Source: Streptomyces sp. Tu 3180 (GTDB taxonomy: Bacteria > Actinomycetota > Actinomycetes > Streptomycetales > Streptomycetaceae). From it: 64,000 nucleotides of DNA. Location of the stretch: assembly GCF_009852415.1 (NCBI RefSeq), contig NZ_WOXS01000001.1, positions 62,001 to 126,000 on the forward strand, in the 5' to 3' direction. Each line of letters begins with the position of its first letter. Position 1 is the stretch's first letter. Shown here piece after piece: positions 51,385 to 59,926 of the stretch. A program made the translations under genes and the position numbers. Under the pieces are notes generated by a model. The model had not been told where the DNA came from. It ran no database searches and worked only from the letters and a program-made list of their open reading frames with translations.

Positions 51385-52875
51385 TCAGTCGTCGTCCGTG
51401 TCTTGGTCGGGAGGGCCTGAGAGGACGAGTTGGGTGACGACGGGGCCGTAGTCGGCTTTGGCGGTGACTCGGTACAAACCTGTGTTGGGCAGGGTGACCT
51501 TGGCGCCGAGTTTGCCGTCGGCGACGGCCTCGTGCCGGACGGGCATCTCCCAATCTTCGTCGACGGCGGTGACGGTGCAGTGGACTTCGGCGGGATCGTC
51601 GCTGCCGGTGACGATGCAGTCCCAGGCGCTTTGGGGAGTGACGTAGTCGGGGATGTTCAGGCCGATTCCGTCTTCTGCCTGATCGGGCCCGAGGTGATCA
51701 TCCTCGAGGAGGAAGTCGGAGACGATGTGCTGTGCTTCGCGGCCGTTGGCGATAGCTCCGTGCTGGGCGAAGACGGGGATGGCGCGACGGGTCAGGGACG
51801 CTGACTCGCGATGGACCGTTCCGTCGCCCCAGACGGGGTAGCGGCGTGGTGCTCCTGTGTCTGGGTGGCGTTTGACTTCGCCGTCCGTGTCGGTGCGGAA
51901 ACAGTACTCGGACGCGTAGACGACGCCATTGATGAGTTTCATCGACTGGACGGTGTCCTGGCGGATCCCGACCACAGGGCGGTGATGAGGCAGGTCCTGG
52001 GCGTGGAGAGTGGTGAAAAAGTCCTGCGCGGCTTTGAAGAGGTCTTTGTCTCCGCCGAGATCAGCGACGTCTGCGGGAGTCAGGTGACGGACGTCGGTTC
52101 CCTCTTCGAGGCAGAGGAACTGGGGGAGGAGCTCGTGGACGGCGGGCATGGTGGCGGCCGCCGCGGCCAGGCGCCGGTGGGGGAGGGGGAGCGGGCCGCC
52201 TTGGATCGTGTTCAGGATGTTCGCGGCGACCACCGATCCTTTGAAAGGGGTGCCGAGGGTCATGACGCCGCGGGTGTCGGCCAGCAGGGCCGTGTCGCCG
52301 CCCAGGGTCAGGGCGGCGTAGGTGACCAGGCCACCCATGGAGTGGGCGATGAACACGAGCCGGGCCGGGCGTTCATCGACGGCCTGCCGGCGTGCGGCGT
52401 CGTGGGCTGGGTGTGCGAGCCAGCGCTGGAGGTGCTCCCGGGCTTCTTTGGCGAGCCTGCGGGCGTTGACGGCAACGGGCAGGCGCCAGTCATAGGGGAA
52501 GGCCATGAGGGCGTCGCGGTGGGCGACGGTGTTCTCGATGGTGCCGACAAGTTTGTGGTAGGGCTCGATGCCGCGCAGGAACGGGCTCCAGGCGGGGGTT
52601 TGCAGGAGGCGGCGTGCCTTGATGCGGCCGTAGTCGCCGGCGAGTTCGTCCGGGGTGAGCTGGAGCTGGGTGAGGCCTGTACGGCTCAGCCACGCTTTGG
52701 CGAGCCAGCCGCCGTTTGCTAAGCCCCAGATCACCTTGTTGGTGGTGACGTCGTAGAGTTCGCTGCCCATGATCCCGGGCACGATGACGACCGCGTCGTG
52801 GGTGACGGGTGGTGTCAGGCCGGGTTCGGTGTGCGGGAACGGATTCGGGAAGCTTCCCCTCCAAGGCTGGTTCAT
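51385..52875 (-). CDS. LCAT-like alpha/beta hydrolase (esterase/phospholipase), partner of the caspase-NACHT gene
   Basis: ATG 52875 (MNQPWRGSF) gives 496 residues; ATG 52902 would overlap the divergent start. The enzyme matches lecithin:cholesterol-acyltransferase-like hydrolases: VVIVPGIMGSELYD (oxyanion), AFPYDWRLP, nucleophile elbow AHSMGGL, TLGTPFKGS, the acid motif WGDGTV and a late His in AQHGAIA. Residues from about 410 form an Ig-like or beta-sandwich domain (DPAEVHCTVTAVDEDW; LPNTGLYRVTAKADYG). No signal peptide, so it should act in the cytosol, perhaps on membrane lipid. The start codons of this gene and the caspase-NACHT gene are only 18 bases apart. Confidence 0.82.
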   Translation of the reverse strand: MNQPWRGSFPNPFPHTEPGLTPPVTHDAVVIVPGIMGSELYDVTTNKVIWGLANGGWLAKAWLSRTGLTQLQLTPDELAGDYGRIKARRLLQTPAWSPFLRGIEPYHKLVGTIENTVAHRDALMAFPYDWRLPVAVNARRLAKEAREHLQRWLAHPAHDAARRQAVDERPARLVFIAHSMGGLVTYAALTLGGDTALLADTRGVMTLGTPFKGSVVAANILNTIQGGPLPLPHRRLAAAAATMPAVHELLPQFLCLEEGTDVRHLTPADVADLGGDKDLFKAAQDFFTTLHAQDLPHHRPVVGIRQDTVQSMKLINGVVYASEYCFRTDTDGEVKRHPDTGAPRRYPVWGDGTVHRESASLTRRAIPVFAQHGAIANGREAQHIVSDFLLEDDHLGPDQAEDGIGLNIPDYVTPQSAWDCIVTGSDDPAEVHCTVTAVDEDWEMPVRHEAVADGKLGAKVTLPNTGLYRVTAKADYGPVVTQLVLSGPPDQDTDDD

Positions 52876-52893
52876 GCATGCCACACTAGTGAC

Positions 52894-55005
52894 ATGCAGC
52901 ACACGGGGGGTGAGGTTCAGCAGGGTCCCGCGTTAGCCGGGGACGGACTGGCGGCGCAGCGGGTACTGCTGACGCTGGCGGTACGCAACTACGACGATGA
53001 CTACGAGGCGGAGGCTTTCGCCGAGGGGATCGACCGGCAGTTGTCGGTGGTGCGGGAGTGGTGGAGCACTCCGGGGCCGCTGCAGGCGTTCCGGCAGGTG
53101 GCACCTCCGGAGTTGCAGACGCGTGACGACGTTGAGGACTTCCTGAGGGCCCACCAGGTCAGGGAGATGCGCGGCCAGGCGCTGGTGCTGTTCGTGACCG
53201 GGCACGGCATCAAGGGCAAGTCGGATACGCATTTTCTGCGGCTTCCCGCCTCGGTGGAGTCCCGGCCTCTGGCCACAGCGGTACGCACCTCTGACATTGT
53301 GCTCGCGGCGCTGGACTCGCACGTCAAGAACGTGCTCGTGATCGTCAACGCGTGCTTCGCGGGCAATATGCATGCTGAGATCGCAGCGCTGTACAAGGAG
53401 ATACCGCCCAGCCGCCGTGAAGGGCGCAACCTCGACGTCCTGACCACATGCAGCCACGACAGCAAGATCAGGGTGCTGCAGTTCCCGAAACTGCTGGAGG
53501 AGGCGCTGCAGCGCCTGCGGCGGACCGCCGGGATCACGACCCCGCATCTGAGCGTTCCGGACTTCATGGCCGAGTACGCCCGCGGTTTGCGAGACGAAGA
53601 AAAACGCAAGTTCAAGCTGCGGTATGCCCTGGACGGTGGTGATTCCGAGCCGACCCCATGTCTGCCCAATCCCGGCTACGTGCATCTGCCGGAGATGCTC
53701 GGCACGGCGCAGCAGGGCGGAGTTCTGGCACAAGGGTACTGGCTGGACCGGGCTACGGGCCGGCCTCGGGAGTACGACACCGGCTGGTACTTCCGCGGGC
53801 GTACTGAGCTGAACCGCGCCGTTGCATCGTTCCTCAGCCCTGCTGTTCCCCGGGGGGTCATGCTGATCACGGGATGTGCGGGCAGCGGCAAGTCAGCCGT
53901 TCTCGCCCGTGCGGTGACGTTGAGCGATCCCCTGTTCCGCGACGACCCGATGTACAAGGCAGCCCAGGACTCCGCGTCCGCGGACACGTTTCCGCCGGAA
54001 GGCGCCGTGACCGCTGCCGTCCATGTCCGGCATTTGAACGCAGCCCAGGTAGCTGCCAGTTTGCTGCACTCTTTGGCGTTGCCCCTCGAGCCGGTACCGG
54101 CAGCGGGCGATCAGGTCGACGTCTGGTCCCGCCAGCTGCTGGAGCATGTCCGCACGTGCGATCAGACTGTGACGATCGTTCTTGACGGGCTGGACGAGGC
54201 GTACGAGCAGGCGCGGATCATCGGTGACATTCTGACGCCGCTGGCTGATTTCTGCCTTCCGCGTGTGCCGGGGCAACGCCAGGACGAGCACGCAGAGACT
54301 GCGGTGCCTGCGGTGCGCTTACTGATCGGAGTGCGCTCCAGCCGGCCGAGCCAGAGCAGCACCAGTGCTCCATCTAGCGAAGACCCGGGCCTGCTGAGGG
54401 CCTTGCTGCAGTTGTTTCCAACAGCTCATGTGGAGCGCACCGACAACGAGAGCAGCAAGAACGACATCGCCGAGTACGTGGAAGCACTGATCGGTGATGG
54501 GGTGGATGACAGCACCGTGGCGGAGGTGGTGCCGCTGGTGGCCAAGATGGTGTGGCCGTCTTTCATCGATGCCCGGCTGGCGGGGGACCAGCTGCGCAGT
54601 ACTGATGATCCGCTGACGCTTGCTCGCAGTGAGAATTGGCAGCGGATGCTGAAGCGGGGCATTCGGGGCCTGCTGCAACGCGATCTTGCACTTGTGGGCG
54701 GGGATGGTCTTCCTCCGGACGTTGCCCTGGCTTTACTGAAGGCCTCGGCTTTCGCCAAGGGACAGGGTGTGCCGTGGGCGGAGGTCTGGCCGGCCATCGC
54801 GGGGGTCTTCCTCGCTCCGAAGAGCCTGAACGGTGATGAATGGGATGCGATGATCGGGAAGCTGCTCAATGGCCGGCTGAGCGGTTACCTGGCCCATGCG
54901 GTGGAGGACGATCGGCGGGTGTACCGGCCCGCTCATGAGGAACTGGTCGAGGTGCTGCTCGATCCGGATGCGCGGCTGCTGGACAACGGGGGCCGGGATG
55001 CATGA
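52894..55005 (+). CDS. Caspase-like peptidase - NACHT NTPase (NLR-like)
   Basis: The 703-residue protein has a C14 caspase/metacaspase-like domain (22-245) with catalytic His104 in VTGHG and Cys154 in NACFAG, then a NACHT/STAND NTPase (300-560) with Walker A TGCAGSGKS (326-334), Walker B VTIVLDGLDE (426-435) and a helical WH-like part to the end (EVLLDPDARL). Its stop overlaps the WD40 gene by eight bases, so the two make an effector-switch-sensor set like bacterial NLR defence proteins: WD40 sensing, NACHT oligomerisation, protease activation. The gene contains two TTA codons (codon 14 and one near 54731), implying bldA-dependent expression. No clear ribosome site precedes ATG 52894. Confidence 0.88.
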   Translation: MQHTGGEVQQGPALAGDGLAAQRVLLTLAVRNYDDDYEAEAFAEGIDRQLSVVREWWSTPGPLQAFRQVAPPELQTRDDVEDFLRAHQVREMRGQALVLFVTGHGIKGKSDTHFLRLPASVESRPLATAVRTSDIVLAALDSHVKNVLVIVNACFAGNMHAEIAALYKEIPPSRREGRNLDVLTTCSHDSKIRVLQFPKLLEEALQRLRRTAGITTPHLSVPDFMAEYARGLRDEEKRKFKLRYALDGGDSEPTPCLPNPGYVHLPEMLGTAQQGGVLAQGYWLDRATGRPREYDTGWYFRGRTELNRAVASFLSPAVPRGVMLITGCAGSGKSAVLARAVTLSDPLFRDDPMYKAAQDSASADTFPPEGAVTAAVHVRHLNAAQVAASLLHSLALPLEPVPAAGDQVDVWSRQLLEHVRTCDQTVTIVLDGLDEAYEQARIIGDILTPLADFCLPRVPGQRQDEHAETAVPAVRLLIGVRSSRPSQSSTSAPSSEDPGLLRALLQLFPTAHVERTDNESSKNDIAEYVEALIGDGVDDSTVAEVVPLVAKMVWPSFIDARLAGDQLRSTDDPLTLARSENWQRMLKRGIRGLLQRDLALVGGDGLPPDVALALLKASAFAKGQGVPWAEVWPAIAGVFLAPKSLNGDEWDAMIGKLLNGRLSGYLAHAVEDDRRVYRPAHEELVEVLLDPDARLLDNGGRDA

Positions 55006-57295
55006 AGCCGCTGACAGCAGGAACGCCGAGATTCACAGGAAAATCGCAGCTGCCCTGGCAGATCTGGTCCCCAGCGATCCGGCCATTCCCCCGCACCCGT
55101 ACCTGCGCCGGCACCTTGCTGAACATGCCGCAGAAGGCCACGTCCTGGACGACGACCATGTACCGCCCGCTCTGCTCGCCTGGGAGACCAGTTCAGGGGT
55201 GCGGCAACTGCTGGCGGCTCATGAAGAGGGACTCGAACGCCGAGAGTGGCTGCAGGCGTGGGCCGGGCTGGAGCCGTTCGCACAGCAGGCGGGACCCCTG
55301 TCGCGGCTGTCCAGCATGCGTCTGGCCCAGTACTCGACCTCACTGCTGCCGTCCCAGTCCGGGCCGACACCATCCTCAGCGGCGTCGCAAACACTTCAGG
55401 CCTCACCGGTAACCCCGCTATGGAGCGATTGCGTCGCTCCGGTCCCCGCCTGGACCACTACGGGGAAAGATGTGACGGCCATGGCCACCGTCGTGAACGC
55501 CGGCGGTCAGACAGCTGCCGTGGCCGTGGGTGACGGAGGCGGTTCACTGCGCATTCTGCGCCGCGACGGCAGCCTGGCTCATGCCCCGATCACAGTCCAC
55601 ACCGGCGCGGTCAGCCATCTGCTCGCTGCCGGGGGAGACCTTGTGGTCACCGCGGGCATGGACGGATGTGTCGCAGTCGTGGACGCACTCCACGGCAGAC
55701 TCGTCCAGAAAGTCGTCACCTGCCGGCCGCAGACCTGGGTCAGCTCCCTGACCTCCTACCGGCCCCCGGGACACCTCCCCCTGGTCCTGGCAGCGTTCAG
55801 CGACGGCCACATCGCGGCCTTCGACATAGGACGCCTCCAGATCCACCCAGTGCCCCTTCCAGAACTACAGGATTCATCAGCGATCATCTGCGGCATCACA
55901 CGCGCCGACAAACACCCGTGCCTGCTCTTCACCGGACGTGACACCGTCCACTGCTTCGACGGCCACAACCAGTTTGTGCACTCCCGGCACCCGGCACGGA
56001 TCCGCGCACTGCTGGCCCTGCCGCAGCCAGGCCAGTACGCCGTAGCAGACGAGGACGGAAACGTATCCGTCCACGACCTCACCGACACCACAGGCAGCGC
56101 CGCCCCCCTTGCGGTTGCTGCCCACGCCGCTCCTGTCACCGCGCTGCTCGTCACCTTTCTCGACCGCCAGCCGGCTCTCGCCTCGGCGGCCGGTGACGGG
56201 ACGGTCCGGCTGTGGCGGCTGCCGGGTCTGGAACCTGTCGACGGCGAACTGCCGGCGCACGCCGCACCCGTCACCGCCATGACTCGCCTCACCGGCGACA
56301 CCGAGGACCGTCTTCTGACGGGAGGAGCCGACCGCCTGGTACGCCGCTGGACGGTAGCCCGGCCCACTTTCGGCCGACCTCCGCAAGCACGGAACCATGT
56401 CACCGCCAGCGCCCTGTCCCCTTCACCTCCTCACCTGCTCGCCGTGGCCAGAGCAGCGCGTGTGGTCGTATGGAACCTGACCTCCAATACACAGCGCACG
56501 CTGCTGGAAGGACAGAAGGTAACGGCGCTCGCCTGGCCCAGAGTGCAGGGCCGGCTCCTTCTGGCCGCGGCACTGAGCGACAACAAAATCGTCTGCGTCG
56601 ACCCCGACACCGGGAAGCAGGCCGGACCGGACATGACCGGCCACTTGCTGCCCGCCCGGGCACTGGTGGCGTTATCCACCAAGCAGGGAGAACTGCTGGT
56701 CAGCGGTAGCGGTGATGGACAGGTCCGCATATGGAAGCCGCAGACGGGACAGCTGCTCAGAAAGTTCGGCGATCACCAGTTCAGTGTGCGCTGCCTTGCC
56801 ACCCACCGAAACCTCGCCCAGACGCTCGTCGCCTCAGGCGGGGGTGACGGCAACGTGCGGGTCTGGGATGCGGACAGGCTCGAGCAACACGGGCAGACAA
56901 TCAAGTGCGATCAGGACGTCATCAACGACCTCGCCTTCGTGAAAGAGAGCGACAGACTCCTCGTTGCCAGTGCCGGGCAAGACGGCACACTGAAGCTGTG
57001 GGACGTCAGCACCGCAGAGAAGGCGCACGAGCTGACTCTCGAGGACGGTGAACTCAGCGCGGTCACCGCATTGCCTCTGCCCCAGGAGCGGACCGCAGTC
57101 GCGGCAGCTGGCACGACCGGAATCCACGTATGGGACGTCACCACCGGCCGACGCCTGCTGAGCATCGTGACGGGATCACCCATCCGCAGTCTGAAGACCG
57201 TGCAGGACCCGGACCGCGACGCTTCATCGATCCTGCTGGCTTCCGGTGAAGCAGGAACCATGGCTTTCCATCTGGACCGGGAACAACTGTGGTGA
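54998..57295 (+). CDS. WD40 beta-propeller protein coupled to the caspase-NACHT gene
   Basis: ATG 54998 lies eight bases before the NACHT stop, so translation is coupled. The 765-residue protein has an N-terminal helical region (10-130; PYLRRHLAEHAAEGHVLDD) that looks like the C-terminal helical part of a NACHT protein, then WD40 repeats to the end. Seven repeats end in recognisable WD-like pairs (VRLWRL, VRRWTV, VVVWNL, VRIWKP, VRVWDA, LKLWDV, IHVWDV), plus weaker ones before, enough for two propellers. In related systems such propellers sense the trigger. One TTA codon (about 56673). The gene split is probably a recent break of a single long protein. Confidence 0.87.
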   Translation: MHEAADSRNAEIHRKIAAALADLVPSDPAIPPHPYLRRHLAEHAAEGHVLDDDHVPPALLAWETSSGVRQLLAAHEEGLERREWLQAWAGLEPFAQQAGPLSRLSSMRLAQYSTSLLPSQSGPTPSSAASQTLQASPVTPLWSDCVAPVPAWTTTGKDVTAMATVVNAGGQTAAVAVGDGGGSLRILRRDGSLAHAPITVHTGAVSHLLAAGGDLVVTAGMDGCVAVVDALHGRLVQKVVTCRPQTWVSSLTSYRPPGHLPLVLAAFSDGHIAAFDIGRLQIHPVPLPELQDSSAIICGITRADKHPCLLFTGRDTVHCFDGHNQFVHSRHPARIRALLALPQPGQYAVADEDGNVSVHDLTDTTGSAAPLAVAAHAAPVTALLVTFLDRQPALASAAGDGTVRLWRLPGLEPVDGELPAHAAPVTAMTRLTGDTEDRLLTGGADRLVRRWTVARPTFGRPPQARNHVTASALSPSPPHLLAVARAARVVVWNLTSNTQRTLLEGQKVTALAWPRVQGRLLLAAALSDNKIVCVDPDTGKQAGPDMTGHLLPARALVALSTKQGELLVSGSGDGQVRIWKPQTGQLLRKFGDHQFSVRCLATHRNLAQTLVASGGGDGNVRVWDADRLEQHGQTIKCDQDVINDLAFVKESDRLLVASAGQDGTLKLWDVSTAEKAHELTLEDGELSAVTALPLPQERTAVAAAGTTGIHVWDVTTGRRLLSIVTGSPIRSLKTVQDPDRDASSILLASGEAGTMAFHLDREQLW

Positions 57296-57452
57296 CCGTG
57301 CGCCGCCCGCGTGCCTCAACGCTCCGCCAATGCGCCGTGCACCCGGGCCGTTCCTGGAAGACACGCCGCAGGGCCTGACGAGAGAATCTTCAGCCCCGCC
57401 AGTGGGACACCGAAGAGTCTGCCCTGCACCAGCACCGTTCGAGTGAGGATCG

Positions 57453-57569
57453 ATGACCGTTGCGTTAGCCGCCCGGCCTCCAAAGCCCGTTGGCAAACAC
57501 CCTTCCGCCGCGATCGCGGCTTGCCGCAAACGCCGAGAAGCGAGCCAGGAGAAGGGACATCGGCGATGA
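57453..57569 (+). CDS. Short leader ORF overlapping the RES gene
   Basis: ATG 57453, with GTGAGGA upstream, opens 38 codons (MTVALAARPPKPVGKHPSAA...), basic at its end, and its stop overlaps the RES start by four bases (ATGA). It contains one TTA codon. It may simply couple translation of the RES gene to bldA supply; it is too short for a known antitoxin. Confidence 0.4.
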   Translation: MTVALAARPPKPVGKHPSAAIAACRKRREASQEKGHRR

Positions 57570-58249
57570 CCGTTCCGCCTGTCACCTTGAAGCCCGCTCC
57601 CGACGACGGCGTGTGGCGCCTTGGCTGGGCTTATGACCCGATCAGGTACAACCAGGTAGAACCAGAGACCCTCGACGGATCCGCGGCCGGACGATTCAGT
57701 CTCTTCTCCTACGGCATGCTCTACTGCGCATCCGCGCCGGCCGGATGTTACGCCGAGGCCCTGGCTTCCTTCCGGATCGACCCCAGGATCCGCGAGCTCA
57801 TGAAGGATGCCGACACCGGCAACACAGACCAGATGGCCCTGAACGACCTCGCGTCCAGTTGGCGGGAAGAGCGCATCCTGGTTCGCCTCATCCCCTCGCC
57901 CCATGCGCAGTTCCTCGACGTGGAGACCGAACAGACACGAGTCGTCCTCGCGGACTGCCTCGAGGACGAACTGAAGGCCCTGGGCGTCGACGGACCGCTG
58001 TCGGACCAGCACATCCACGGCAAGGATCGCCGTATTGCCCGGCAGATCGCCGCCTGGGCCGTTGCGCAGCGCAACAATGACGGCCACCAGCTCATCCAGG
58101 GCATCACCTACCGGTCCGGCTACGGAGGCCGCCAGTGCTGGGCGATCCTGCGGGACACCGAACTGAAGGAAGTCGAGCGGCGCCCCATCCGCATGGAGGA
58201 CATTGCCCTGCAAGAAGTGGCCCGCGAGTACGGACTGACCATCAGGTGA
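57566..58249 (+). CDS. RES-domain toxin-like protein
   Basis: The 227-residue protein has the RES fold: VWRLGWAYDPIRYN, then AGRFSLFSYGMLYCASAPAG CYAEALASF, where the Arg and Glu of the R-E-S set stand, and SGYGGRQCWAILR near the end. RES toxins degrade NAD+ by phosphorolysis and pair with an Xre/MbcA-type antitoxin. An antitoxin-like gene lies 490 bases downstream, not directly upstream as is usual. A hybrid length of about 227 residues is longer than the typical 150-200. Not toxic activity but fold is what the sequence shows. Confidence 0.75.
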   Translation: MTVPPVTLKPAPDDGVWRLGWAYDPIRYNQVEPETLDGSAAGRFSLFSYGMLYCASAPAGCYAEALASFRIDPRIRELMKDADTGNTDQMALNDLASSWREERILVRLIPSPHAQFLDVETEQTRVVLADCLEDELKALGVDGPLSDQHIHGKDRRIARQIAAWAVAQRNNDGHQLIQGITYRSGYGGRQCWAILRDTELKEVERRPIRMEDIALQEVAREYGLTIR

Positions 58250-58468
58250 GCGAACTGCGTCGACCGGCCGTACGTACTGTCGCCCGATCCGGTCGATGCA
58301 AGCTGCCGAGGTCACGCTTCTGCAACTTGGTGCACTGCAGCGAACCCGCTGCTCACGGGGCCACCCATGGGCCGCATGGTGGAATTTAGGTGTGTTCTTT
58401 AGGGGAAAACCGTGGGGTAAGGACCACCTAAACGGGTAACCTTTCATCAACACCACTAGGGAGTAAGC

Positions 58469-58690
58469 ATGTTGATCGACATCGCCGCCACAGACCTCGG
58501 CTTACGCGGGCCGGCATCCCGCAGCCAGTACGGCGCAGCACCAACATCCCCCGTCGTCCCAGCCTCCTCCAGGCCGAGGTGGTGTGCTGCTCTCAGCAGC
58601 CAGCCGGACAGGCGCGCCCGCGGCACGGCTCCTCACAGCCGATCCGGCCGCCGTCCGAACCTGACCACGCCGCACGCCTTCGCGCGCTAA
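58469..58690 (+). CDS. Small ORF with good ribosome site, doubtful
   Basis: ATG 58469 follows GGGAG at a good distance and an AT-rich, promoter-like region (58380-58465). The 73 codons (MLIDIAATDLGLRGPASRSQ...) are Ser/Arg/Pro-rich after residue 15 and resemble no family. It may be a leader ORF before the Xre-like gene. Confidence 0.3.
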   Translation: MLIDIAATDLGLRGPASRSQYGAAPTSPVVPASSRPRWCAALSSQPDRRARGTAPHSRSGRRPNLTTPHAFAR

Positions 58691-58740
58691 AAAGCGCCCG
58701 CCTTTGCCGCCTCCTCTGGCGGCGGGGAAACGAGGAGACC

Positions 58741-59130
58741 ATGCAGACTCAGCGAGAGAACACCGCAGAAGCCGCAGACCGGGCGCTCCGTGACACCACA
58801 GAGCAGCCCATCGCCGAGATCGCGCGCTTCCTGCAGGACACCTTCAGCCAGCGAGTCGCCGCCCACATCGCAGGCGTGGAAGACCCCAAGCAAGTCGGCC
58901 GGTGGGCCAGGTCGCAGAACACCCCCCGATTCGACTCTGAATGCCGCCTGCGGACTGCGTACCAGGTGTTCACCTACATCGCCAACTGCGAGAACAGGCA
59001 CATCGCCCGCGCCTGGATGATGGGCATGAACCCGCAGCTCGAGGACGACTCGCCGATCCAAGTCATCGCCGACGGACGCTTCAAGGACGTGATGGCCGCA
59101 GCCCGCTCCTTCCGCCGCGGCGACCTCTGA
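58741..59130 (+). CDS. Xre/MbcA-like antitoxin candidate
   Basis: ATG 58741 has GAGGAGA upstream. The 129-residue protein has an N-terminal helix (AIAEIARFLQDTF), a DNA-binding-like part (QRVAAHIAGVEDPKQVGRWA) and a C-terminal toxin-binding-like part (AYQVFTYIANCENRHIARAW MMGMNPQLEDDSPIQVIADG RF), the pattern of Xre/MbcA/ParS-C proteins that pair with RES toxins. It lies downstream of the RES gene with a 490-base gap holding its own promoter-like region. Confidence 0.72.
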   Translation: MQTQRENTAEAADRALRDTTEQPIAEIARFLQDTFSQRVAAHIAGVEDPKQVGRWARSQNTPRFDSECRLRTAYQVFTYIANCENRHIARAWMMGMNPQLEDDSPIQVIADGRFKDVMAAARSFRRGDL

Positions 59131-59288
59131 CCACGCCCCGTCATCCGCCACGCTGTGACACGGCCGGCCTCATCCTGCTGGGACGCAAAACCCCTGCAAA
59201 CTGAGCCGCGAGCACTGCCCCGGCGAGCGTGCATCGCCACGGCAGCAACACCCCAAGCCGTGGCGGTTCCACGCTGCGGAGCGTCCGT

Positions 59289-59771
59289 TCAAGCGTTCAC
59301 TGGCCACACACCTGCACAATCCTGCAACGGTCTGGAGCGCCCCAGTCCCCTCGGGCTCCGGACCGCTGTTGATTTCTGCCTCGAATCCGTGGCTACAGGT
59401 ACAGGTACGGCAGCAATCCTCGGGATATCCGGGTATCGGGCGGCGACGCGCTGGTGCTTGGTGGGGGAGGGGCCCACGGCGGTGACATTCGCCCCGAGGG
59501 CGGCCATGCAAACGGCGTGCTGGCCCAGTCCGCTCTGGAGGAGCGCGTCGACGGTAAGGCCGGCTCGGAGGCCGAGGAGGACCGCGAGGGCGCCGGCGGT
59601 CGGGGAGGTCATGGAGCGGCTTCCGGCGGTCACCGTGGTGCTGGTCGCCTGCATCCGGCGCAGCACAGCCCCGTCGTCCGGCCCACCTGGCCCGGACACC
59701 GCCCGGCAGGCAGCCGCCGCATGCCTGCGCGCGGCCACTGTACGGACGGCCACACACAGGCGTGACGGCAT
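59289..59771 (-). CDS. Possible methyltransferase-like fragment, doubtful
   Basis: The 160-residue frame contains ALLQSGLGQHAVCMAALGAN VTAVGPSPTKHQRVAARY, which resembles motif I and II of class I methyltransferases with the first acidic residue changed to Gln-Ser. The N-terminus is Ala/Arg-rich and the rest of the fold is missing. Either a fragment or a false frame. The start may be ATG 59652 or 59610. Confidence 0.3.
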   Translation of the reverse strand: MPSRLCVAVRTVAARRHAAAACRAVSGPGGPDDGAVLRRMQATSTTVTAGSRSMTSPTAGALAVLLGLRAGLTVDALLQSGLGQHAVCMAALGANVTAVGPSPTKHQRVAARYPDIPRIAAVPVPVATDSRQKSTAVRSPRGLGRSRPLQDCAGVWPVNA

Positions 59772-59926
59772 CCTGCAGCAAAGGCCCGGAAAGGGGACAT
59801 GGACGTCCCGCGCGCCCGGTGGCAGGCTTCCAACCTCTCACCAGTCGGATGCTGTTGCCCGGCCTCACGCATCGCGCTGCGGACCGGCACCCGGTCCCGT
59901 CGGCGTCACCGCGCCGGACGAAGAGG

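Noticed and set aside
57224..58456. A 410-codon minus-strand frame opposite the RES gene
   Set aside because: It is the complement of the RES reading frame, with no family resemblance; long antisense frames are normal in this GC range.
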